DNA from: JAYKGU01 sp035285585
GTDB lineage: Bacteria > Cyanobacteriota > Cyanobacteriia > CAKZMO01
Reading direction: 5' to 3'
DNA: 64,000 nt
NCBI GenBank assembly: GCA_035285585.1
Contig: JAYKGU010000021.1
Span: 12,470-76,469 of the forward strand
Part shown: piece by piece, positions 25,668-32,587 of the stretch
Layout: each line of letters begins with the position of its first letter
Numbering within the stretch: position 1 is the first letter of the stretch
Position numbers and translations under genes: made by a program
The notes under the pieces: generated by a model
What the model was told of the DNA's origin: nothing
The model's database searches: none
What the model saw: the letters and a program-made list of their open reading frames with translations, nothing else

Positions 25668-25970
25668 TTAGCGATCTTGATCACGCTTGCTGTAGAGAAA
25701 GCGCCGATCGATCGTGACTGTGTCAATGATGCCTACCACCAGAGCGTCAACTGGTCGAGTATCACCGCCCGGAGTTTGCCGAGCAGCACTCCCACGACTC
25801 ACCAGAACCCATTCATCGATTCCTGCGCCCACGTTGTCAGCCGCAACCTCATATTCAGGCAGCGGATTACCGTCTTCGTCCATTAGCTGAACGAGCAGGA
25901 ACTTCACCCCTGTGAGGCTTGGCTCCTTTTGGGTACTGACAACGGTGCCGCGAACTCTTGCAATCTGCAT
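25668..25970 (-). CDS. ccmL: Carboxysome pentameric vertex protein CcmL
   Basis: A 100-residue EutN/CcmL-family protein that forms the pentamers capping shell vertices. Family features are the opening MQIARVRGTVVSTQKEPSL, LLVQLMDEDG, the glycine-rich VAADNVGAGIDEWVLVSRGSA and the ending ALVVGIIDTVTID. It starts 5 bp after the ccmK1 stop. A 192-bp spacer separates it from ccmM. Confidence 0.97.
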   Translation of the reverse strand: MQIARVRGTVVSTQKEPSLTGVKFLLVQLMDEDGNPLPEYEVAADNVGAGIDEWVLVSRGSAARQTPGGDTRPVDALVVGIIDTVTIDRRFLYSKRDQDR

Positions 25971-25975
25971 CAGGC

Positions 25976-26314
25976 TTATCGGCCAACCGGACGAATGCCA
26001 GTGACGCTTTCCCGGAAGGCTTCAACCGCCTCAGTGTAGCGGATTGGTAGCACATATTCCAGGTTTTCGTGGGGGCGGGCAATGATGTGGGTAGAAAGTA
26101 CCTGACCACCATTGACTCGCTTGACGTTGTCAATTCCGGCGGCTACAGAGGCCTGCACTTCGGACACATCTCCGCGCACAATAACCGTTACCCGGCCACT
26201 GCCGATTTTTTCATAACCAACCAGGGTTACCCGCGCTGCCTTCACCATCGCGTCTGCAGCTTCTACCACAGCAGGAAACCCCAGCGTTTCAACCATTCCA
26301 ACAGCAATTGCCAT
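25976..26314 (-). CDS. ccmK1: Carboxysome hexameric shell protein CcmK1
   Basis: A 112-residue single BMC-domain shell protein. Its hexamers tile the facets and pass HCO3- through the central pore (KIGSGR loop, residues ~36-41). The start was moved to the ATG at 26314, ten codons into the longest frame, because the family begins MAIAVGMVETLGFPAVVEAA and GGAAGGG precedes it. It is longer than its neighbour by a C-terminal FRESVTGIRPVGR extension, which is how Synechocystis CcmK1 differs from CcmK2; gene order also agrees. It is almost identical to ccmK2 in its 5' half at DNA level. Confidence 0.95.
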   Translation of the reverse strand: MAIAVGMVETLGFPAVVEAADAMVKAARVTLVGYEKIGSGRVTVIVRGDVSEVQASVAAGIDNVKRVNGGQVLSTHIIARPHENLEYVLPIRYTEAVEAFRESVTGIRPVGR

Positions 26315-26414
26315 AGTTCGATCCCTTCCAGTCAGTGTTATCAAATAGGGCCAGAAATGCCAGCCAATGCCTCAGCTAAACATCTGGCCTCAAAGCTCTA
26401 AATTTTTGCTCACG

Positions 26415-26496
26415 GGTCTGAACACCGTTGAACACGACCTGAGCAAGACATCTGAGTTACAGCAGCTCAGGGCTTGCGTAGCCTGGTGTTCAGACC
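26415..26496 (-). promoter_or_regulatory. Nested stem-loop between ccmK2 and ccmK1
   Basis: In the 285-bp intercistronic spacer, GGTCTGAACACC (26415-26426) pairs perfectly with GGTGTTCAGACC (26485-26496). Inside it, CCTGAGC (26438-26444) pairs with GCTCAGG (26465-26471). There is no U-run, so it is better explained as an RNA-processing or stability element than as a terminator. Confidence 0.6.
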
Positions 26497-26599
26497 GTTG
26501 AGGGCTAGATGCACACCCAGACACATATCAGCTTACAAAAGTAAAGTACTGCTTTGCCTGGATGCGATCGCCCCTTGTCAGCCGGTTAACTCTGAGCCG

Positions 26600-26908
26600 T
26601 CAACTCCGGAATTGCTCAACCGCCTCGGTGTAGCGAATGGGCAGAACATATTCCAGGTTTTCGTGGGGGCGGGCGATGATATGGGTGGAAAGTACTTCGC
26701 CACCATTGACCCGCTTAGCATTCTCAATGCCGGCGGCGACGGAGGCTTGCACCTCAGAAACATCTCCGCGAACGATGACCGTTACCCGGCCACTACCGAT
26801 TTTTTCATAACCAACCAGGGTTACCCGTGCTGCTTTTACCATCGCGTCTGCAGCTTCTACCACAGCAGGAAAACCCAACGTTTCAACCATTCCAACAGCA
26901 ATTGGCAT
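26600..26908 (-). CDS. ccmK2: Carboxysome hexameric shell protein CcmK2
   Basis: A 102-residue BMC shell protein and the first gene of the ccm operon. It has the same domain as CcmK1 with the KIGSGR pore loop and the helix SVAAGIENAKRVNGGEVLST, but ends shortly after the BMC core (TEAVEQFRS). AGGAG lies upstream of the ATG. The operon promoter should lie in the 805-bp region shared with divergent ndhF3. Position and length match ccmK2 of the canonical ccmK2-K1-L-M-N order. Confidence 0.96.
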   Translation of the reverse strand: MPIAVGMVETLGFPAVVEAADAMVKAARVTLVGYEKIGSGRVTVIVRGDVSEVQASVAAGIENAKRVNGGEVLSTHIIARPHENLEYVLPIRYTEAVEQFRS

Positions 26909-27713
26909 CTCTAAATCTCCTAACTAAATCCAAGCCCCTAAAAAACACAAGAATTCCGCATTTTCTGATTCAAATACTGGGTAATGAATGACTCAGAAAA
27001 AGCACCTTAAAATTCCAGCTTAAGCATACAGGGCCGCTCTTAGCTTTGGCAATATAAACCAAAATGATTATCTTAAATAAGATATATAATTCTAGCTTAT
27101 AAAAGCCTTTGCCAACAGATCCGCTGCTGCTCACGCGACGCCCTATTCCCTTCTTTGCAGTTTTTTGGGGGTGGGGCACTGCGGGACAAGGGCGGAGTAA
27201 GCTGATAGAACAGAGCCATCACCAGCAACCCACTCTTCATTGTCATTTAAGATTGAAGTGAAAGACTTGATCGAATTAAGTCTCAAGGTATCTATATCAA
27301 TCCTCAAATTTGGCAAGAATTATTCAAGGGGAGTTAGATTTCTTAACAATCTTTCCTCCCTATGGCACGGGTTTGGCAGGGAAGCGGTATGGGTAGCCTC
27401 AATCCTGCTACTCTAAATAAGTAAGCAGGAGATGAAGCATTTGTTACATTTATGCCCTGGCTACAGGGTAGTCCAAGTCTGTGGCTCTTTGAGGGCACTG
27501 TGCTTTGGGACTGCTGACAGCCAATGGTTCCCAGGTCGATTGCTAAAGCGCTATTGCATTTAATGTGGAGCAGTCTGGCTGATAAAGGGCCTGGTATGAG
27601 TAGCAGTGCATCTCCCTGGCGTCGGTGACGTCACCTACTGGCATGAGCGTGCGGTTCTGGCCTTTTTGATAGGCATCTTTTTTGGTAGACATCTTCAGAA
27701 TGGGACGGTTGCA
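26909..27713. other. Divergent regulatory region between ccmK2 and ndhF3
   Basis: About 800 bp without a gene between two divergently transcribed inorganic-carbon operons. AT-rich blocks at about 27040-27110 and 27240-27350 are the likeliest promoter sites. A near-palindromic block around 27275-27305 (TCAAGG...ATCAAT) vaguely resembles LysR-type sites but does not match the NdhR/CcmR spacing I know. The frames at 26970-27179 (minus) and 27606-27713 (upstream extension of ndhF3) are not supported. Confidence 0.6.
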
Positions 27714-29582
27714 ATGGAGCAGTTTTTACTGCAAACAAGTTGGTTGATTCCCTTCTATGGCCTGCTGGGAGCATTGTTAACCCTGCCGTGGTCTTCTGGG
27801 GTAATTGCCCGGACGGGGCCTCGACCAGCGGCCTACCTCAATCTTTTGATGACCTCCCTGGCGGTTCTGCATGGCTCTATTGCGTTTTACCTGATCTGGC
27901 GATCGCCCCCCCAAACCTTCCTGCTGAACTGGCTCCAGGTAGCTGACCTCAAGCTAACACTGGCGGTGGAAATCTCCCCGGTCAACCTGGGTGCAATGGA
28001 GCTGGTCGCTGGCATTAGCCTGTTGGCCCAGTTTTATGCCCTCGGCTACATGGAGAAGGACTGGTCGCTTGCCCGTTTCTTTGGCATGATGGGCTTCTTT
28101 GAAGCAGCCCTGAGCGGCATTGCCATTAGCGACTCGCTGCTGCTCAGCTATGGGCTGCTGGAGCTGTTAACCCTGTCTACCTACCTGCTGGTGGGCTTCT
28201 GGTATGCTCAACCTCTGGTGGTAACGGCGGCACGGGATGCGTTCCTCACCAAACGAGTGGGCGATATTATTTTGCTGATGGGCATTGTAGCCCTATCCAG
28301 CTATGGGGCAGGGCTATCCTTCTCTGAGCTGCAGTCCTGGGCCGAAACGTCGCCGCTGCCGCCGCTGGTCGCTGCCCTGCTGGGGTTGTCCTTAATTGCC
28401 GGACCGACCGGTAAGTGTGCTCAATTTCCCCTCAATCTCTGGCTAGACGAGGCCATGGAAGGCCCCAATCCCGCTGGAATTATGCGGAATTCCGTTGTGG
28501 TTTCTGCTGGGGCCTATGTGCTCATCAAACTGCAGCCGGTATTCAGCCTGTCCCCTGTCTCTGCCGATGCCCTGATCTTGATTGGAGCGGTAACAAGTGT
28601 AGGGGCGTCATTGGTGGCGATCGCCCAAATTGACATCAAGCGAGCATTATCTCACTCAACAAGCGCCTGGTTGGGGCTGGTGTTTATTGCCGTAGGGCTG
28701 GAGCAGGTTGACATCGCCCTCATGCTGCTGATGGTTCATGCCCTGGCCAAGTCCCTGATGTTTATGAGCATCGGTTCAGTTATTTCTACCACCAGCAACC
28801 AGAACATTACCGAAATGGGCGGGCTTTGGTCGCGGATGCCTGCCACCACCAGTGCCTTCGCCGTCGGCGGAGCCAGCCTGATCGGCCTCCTGCCCCTGGG
28901 GGCCTTTTGGACGTTTCGGCGCTGGACAGGGGGGCAGTGGGACTTGCCCGGATGGCTGCTGCTCATCCTGTTGACCGTTAATTTACTGACCGCCATCAAC
29001 TTTACGCGGGTCTTTCGCCTGGTTTTCTGTGGTGCGCCCCAGATGAAAACCCGTCGTACCCCTGAGGTGGGATGGCCCATGGCGCTGCCCATGGTAACCA
29101 TGACCGCCATCGTGCTGCTGTCGCCGCTGATTCCTATGAACTGGTCGCTCTGGCTCAGTTCGATTCAGCCGCTAGGAAACACCGATCTGCCGATTGTAAG
29201 ACTGGCATTGCCAGCACTGGTGCTGTCTGGGCTGGTTGGGGTCGTCATTGGGGCCACCATTGAGCTGCGTCGTGCCTGGTCGCGCCCTGCCCAGGTTTCC
29301 ATGCGATTCACCCAGGATCTGTTAGCCTATGACTTTTACATCGATCGCCTTTACAACATTACCGTTGTCTGGCTGGTTGGCCAGGCTTCGAAGCTAACCG
29401 CCTGGTTTGATCGCTATGTGGTTGATGGAGCGGTCAACCTGCTGGGGTTTGCGGCAGTACTTAGCGGTCAGGCGTTGCGGTACAGCGCGTCGGGGCAGTC
29501 TCAGTTCTACATCCTGACGATTCTGATTGGCATGGTGGGGGTATTTATGCTGGCCCTGGGCTGGCTGGGTTGGCTGTTTTAG
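27714..29582 (+). CDS. ndhF3: NDH-1 subunit NdhF3 (inducible CO2-uptake complex)
   Basis: A 622-residue proton-pumping antiporter-like subunit with about 15 membrane helices. It belongs to the NDH-1MS thylakoid complex that drives high-affinity CO2 hydration. The start was set at the ATG at 27714 because NdhF proteins begin like MEQFLLQTSWLIPFYGLLGA; the longer frame adds 36 unlikely residues. Key blocks are LLELLTLSTYLLVGFWY, FLTKRVGDIILLMG, KCAQFPLNLWLDEAMEGPNP (conserved Lys/His-path region) and DFYIDRLYNITVVWLV. Its direct neighbours ndhD3 and cupA establish the F3 type rather than F1 or F4. Confidence 0.95.
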   Translation: MEQFLLQTSWLIPFYGLLGALLTLPWSSGVIARTGPRPAAYLNLLMTSLAVLHGSIAFYLIWRSPPQTFLLNWLQVADLKLTLAVEISPVNLGAMELVAGISLLAQFYALGYMEKDWSLARFFGMMGFFEAALSGIAISDSLLLSYGLLELLTLSTYLLVGFWYAQPLVVTAARDAFLTKRVGDIILLMGIVALSSYGAGLSFSELQSWAETSPLPPLVAALLGLSLIAGPTGKCAQFPLNLWLDEAMEGPNPAGIMRNSVVVSAGAYVLIKLQPVFSLSPVSADALILIGAVTSVGASLVAIAQIDIKRALSHSTSAWLGLVFIAVGLEQVDIALMLLMVHALAKSLMFMSIGSVISTTSNQNITEMGGLWSRMPATTSAFAVGGASLIGLLPLGAFWTFRRWTGGQWDLPGWLLLILLTVNLLTAINFTRVFRLVFCGAPQMKTRRTPEVGWPMALPMVTMTAIVLLSPLIPMNWSLWLSSIQPLGNTDLPIVRLALPALVLSGLVGVVIGATIELRRAWSRPAQVSMRFTQDLLAYDFYIDRLYNITVVWLVGQASKLTAWFDRYVVDGAVNLLGFAAVLSGQALRYSASGQSQFYILTILIGMVGVFMLALGWLGWLF

Positions 29583-29677
29583 TTGGGCGTTTGATCGGGT
29601 TTATTGAAAGAATTGATCCATCTCTAGGTCGAGAGTGCATCGGTGTTAATTATTAGAAAAGTGGAGGGACTGGAAAG

Positions 29678-31246
29678 ATGCTGAGTGCGCTGATTTGGGT
29701 TCCACTCTTGGGTACGATTTTCATCAGTTTGTTGCCCAAATCAATTCAGCCCCACTGGTACCGTCGGGCGGCTCTGGCGATCGCCATTAGTCTACTCGCC
29801 TGGACGGTAATACTGGCCTTTCAGTTCGATGTCTCCCAGCCAAACCTCCAGTTCATCGAAGATATCACCTGGATCCGCCCCATTGGACTGAACTATCAGC
29901 TTGGGCTGGATGGGCTATCGTTGCCCCTGCTGGCCTTAAACAACCTGCTGACCATCATCGCCATCGTCAGCACCGACCACGACATTGAGCGGCCCCGCTT
30001 TTACTACGCGATTCTGCTTTTTCTGGGTGCGGGCGTTACTGGGGCATTTCTAGCTCAGGATGTGCTGCTGTTTTTCCTGTTCTATGAGCTGGAGATTGTT
30101 CCGCTCTACTTTTTAATCGCCATTTGGGGGGGCAAGCAGCGCGGCTACGCCGCCACCAAGTTTTTAATTTACACCGCCATTTCTGGCATCTTTATTCTGG
30201 CTGCCTTCCTGGGGCTAACCTGGCTCTCTGGGGCAGAGACATTTAACTACGACGCCCTCCGCTCCCAATCGGTGCCCCTGTCGGCCCAGGTGCTGCTGCT
30301 GGGCAGCTTGCTCATCGGGTTTGGCATCAAAATTCCCTTTTTTCCACTGCATACCTGGCTCCCCGACGCCCACGTGGAAGCATCCACCCCCATCTCCGTT
30401 TTGCTAGCAGGGGTGTTGCTTAAGTTGGGCACCTATGGTCTGCTGCGCTTTGGAGTCGGGCTGTTCCTCGAAGCCTGGACTTATCTGGCACCGTGGCTGG
30501 CGGTGTGGGCCGCCGTGAGTGCGCTATATGGAACGTCCTGTGCGATCGCCCAAACTGACATGAAGCGAGTCGTGGCCTATTCCTCCATTGCCCACATGGC
30601 CTTTGTGCTGCTGGCCCTCTCCGCTACCACCCGCCTCAGCGTTACGGCGGCGGTGTTTCAGATGGTAAGCCACGGCCTCATCTCGGCCATGCTGTTTTTG
30701 CTGGTGGGCATGGTTTACAAGAAAACGGGCAGCCGGGATGTGAACTACCTGCGGGGTTTGCTCAACCCAGAGCGGGGTTTGCCCCTGACGGGCAGTTTGA
30801 TGATTATGGGCGTGATGGCCAGTGCGGGGATCCCCGGTATGGTGGGCTTTATTGCTGAGTTTTTGGTATTTCGGGGCAGCTTCCCCATCTTTCCCCTGCA
30901 AACCCTGCTGTGCATGGTAGCAACGGGCCTCACCGCTGTGTACTTTTTGCTGATGATCAATAAGGTGTTTTTTGGCCGCCTACCTGTTTACCTGGGCAAC
31001 CTGCCGCCGGTACTTTGGTCAGAGCGATTTCCGGCGATCGCCCTGGCTTGTCTGGTTCTGGTCTTGGGGCTACAGCCCGGTTGGATGGTGCGCTGGACTG
31101 AGCCAGAAGCCGGATATCTCCTCACCGGCCAGTTTGCTGCTCAGCGGTTGCCCGACCCCAGTCCTATCCAGCATTCGTCCACTGCCCCTACCGTCTCCTT
31201 CGGTACTGGAAATCTGCCAGCTTCCCTATCCTCCATTCGCGACTAG
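29678..31246 (+). CDS. ndhD3: NDH-1 subunit NdhD3 (inducible CO2-uptake complex)
   Basis: A 522-residue antiporter-like subunit with ~14 membrane helices. The invariant Glu lies in LLFFLFYELEIVPLYFLIA (~130-150), the Lys-containing helix in GFGIKIPFFPLHTWLPDAHV (~215-235) and the second Lys in QTDMKRVVAYSSIAHM (~290). GGAGG precedes the ATG. It lies 95 bp after ndhF3 and 9 bp before cupA, so the three form an operon. The Ser/Pro-rich C-terminal tail (~490-522) is not part of the membrane core. Confidence 0.95.
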   Translation: MLSALIWVPLLGTIFISLLPKSIQPHWYRRAALAIAISLLAWTVILAFQFDVSQPNLQFIEDITWIRPIGLNYQLGLDGLSLPLLALNNLLTIIAIVSTDHDIERPRFYYAILLFLGAGVTGAFLAQDVLLFFLFYELEIVPLYFLIAIWGGKQRGYAATKFLIYTAISGIFILAAFLGLTWLSGAETFNYDALRSQSVPLSAQVLLLGSLLIGFGIKIPFFPLHTWLPDAHVEASTPISVLLAGVLLKLGTYGLLRFGVGLFLEAWTYLAPWLAVWAAVSALYGTSCAIAQTDMKRVVAYSSIAHMAFVLLALSATTRLSVTAAVFQMVSHGLISAMLFLLVGMVYKKTGSRDVNYLRGLLNPERGLPLTGSLMIMGVMASAGIPGMVGFIAEFLVFRGSFPIFPLQTLLCMVATGLTAVYFLLMINKVFFGRLPVYLGNLPPVLWSERFPAIALACLVLVLGLQPGWMVRWTEPEAGYLLTGQFAAQRLPDPSPIQHSSTAPTVSFGTGNLPASLSSIRD

Positions 31247-31255
31247 TCCTCTGCT

Positions 31256-32392
31256 ATGACGAGCACCAATCTACCCAAGCCTTCCCACCATCCCCTTGCA
31301 GAATATATTTATCGGTTAGAATCCGGGGCGGCGCTGCTGGATGATTCACCAGCGAACGTCATGGAAGTTGTCGGGGTTCTCAAAAGCTATGGCGTCATCC
31401 TGGATGCTTACTCAAATAACCTGATTTACATCGCCAACGAGCAATTTCTGGTCTTTTTTCCTTTCTTTAAGTATTTCAACGGTGATCTGACGGTTCAGAA
31501 GCTGCTACGCCACTGGTGGCACGACCGCATTAATTATGAATACGCCGAGTACTGTATGAAAGCGATGCTCTGGCACGGCGGCGGTGGCCTGGAGGATTAT
31601 GTAAATGATCCCAAGTTCAAAGCGCTGGTGGAACCACTTATTCAGGCAAAATTTCGCTGGAACTGGCCTTTACGGGGACTCCATCGGGCATTTCCAGAGT
31701 TTTTGCCAGAGCAGATGCGCCAGATGTGCTACTACAGTGCATTAGGTCAGTTTTGGCGGGTAATGAGCGATATTTTTTTGAATCTGTCAGATCAGTATGA
31801 TTGCGGCAATATTCAAACCGTTCCCGATGTGGTCGCCCATATTCTTGATGGTCTGGTTGCCGATGCCGCTCGCCCTATTACCTATCAGGTTAGGGTGGGG
31901 GGGGAAACCTTCGAGGTGATTCCCAAATCCGCCGGGTTGACCTTCCTGGCCGACGCAGCAGTTCCCTACGTGGAAGCCGTGTTCTTTAGAGGAACCCCCT
32001 TCCCGGGCACCATTTCGTACAACGCCCAGGCTTATCAAATTCCCTACTACCAGCAAGATTTTGCCTACGGTGCGCTCTTTGCCGACCCCCTGCCCATTGG
32101 CGGCTCGGGCATTCCCCCCACCCAACTCATGCAGGATATGCGACATTACTTACCTGACTATTTGCACGACATTTACCGGCACACCGGGCGCGGTGAGGAT
32201 GACCTGCGCGTTAAGATCTGTGAAAGCTTTCAAAAGTCTATGTTTTGCGTGACCACAGCAGCCATTCAGGGGCTGGCTCCCTACCCGCTTACCACCGATG
32301 ATCCCCAACAGCGCCAGGAAAATCGGGTCTACCTGGAAACCTGGATGGATCGGTTTCTAGAGTCACGACTGCGGGCAGTGCAATCCGTATAA
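31256..32392 (+). CDS. cupA: CO2 hydration protein CupA (ChpY)
   Basis: A 378-residue hydrophilic subunit of the NDH-1MS complex that, with NdhF3/NdhD3, converts CO2 to HCO3- at the thylakoid's cytoplasmic face. Family blocks include FPFFKYFNGDLTVQKLLRHW, LIQAKFRWNWPLRGLHRAFP and FFRGTPFPGTISYNAQ. His- and Arg-rich segments in the second block are where the zinc-type active site is expected from known structures. It starts 9 bp after ndhD3. The usual fourth gene, cupS, is absent downstream; a cyclase gene follows after 195 bp instead. Confidence 0.95.
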   Translation: MTSTNLPKPSHHPLAEYIYRLESGAALLDDSPANVMEVVGVLKSYGVILDAYSNNLIYIANEQFLVFFPFFKYFNGDLTVQKLLRHWWHDRINYEYAEYCMKAMLWHGGGGLEDYVNDPKFKALVEPLIQAKFRWNWPLRGLHRAFPEFLPEQMRQMCYYSALGQFWRVMSDIFLNLSDQYDCGNIQTVPDVVAHILDGLVADAARPITYQVRVGGETFEVIPKSAGLTFLADAAVPYVEAVFFRGTPFPGTISYNAQAYQIPYYQQDFAYGALFADPLPIGGSGIPPTQLMQDMRHYLPDYLHDIYRHTGRGEDDLRVKICESFQKSMFCVTTAAIQGLAPYPLTTDDPQQRQENRVYLETWMDRFLESRLRAVQSV

Positions 32393-32587
32393 TCACGGCA
32401 TTATCACGGTAGAGATTTTTGCTCAGGCTCAACGAGCGGTAAAAGATTGGGTGCTAGGATACGGGCAATTTTGGCAGCTTGCTGTAGAGTGGAAGTGCGT
32501 TCACGTGCTGTGGCTGCTTCGCCGCCTTCAGGTTCGATATCTTCCGAATCGTTCAATGCATCTGCACTGATTCGCTAAATCGCTCCT

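Noticed and set aside
26315..26344. N-terminal extension of CcmK1 (ITLTGRDRT)
   Set aside because: CcmK proteins begin MAIAVGM, and a ribosome-binding site GGAAGGG directly precedes that ATG.
26970..27179. 69-codon minus-strand frame upstream of ccmK2
   Set aside because: Low-complexity AT-rich translation with no ribosome site, in a region better explained as a divergent promoter.
27275..27305. NdhR/CcmR operator between ccmK2 and ndhF3
   Set aside because: The half-site-like TCAAGG and ATCAAT are separated by 7 bp, whereas the NdhR motif I know has a 10-bp gap and TCAATG on the left. The match is too weak to list.
27606..27713. 36-residue N-terminal extension of NdhF3
   Set aside because: The family starts at MEQFLLQTSW; the extension has no conservation features.
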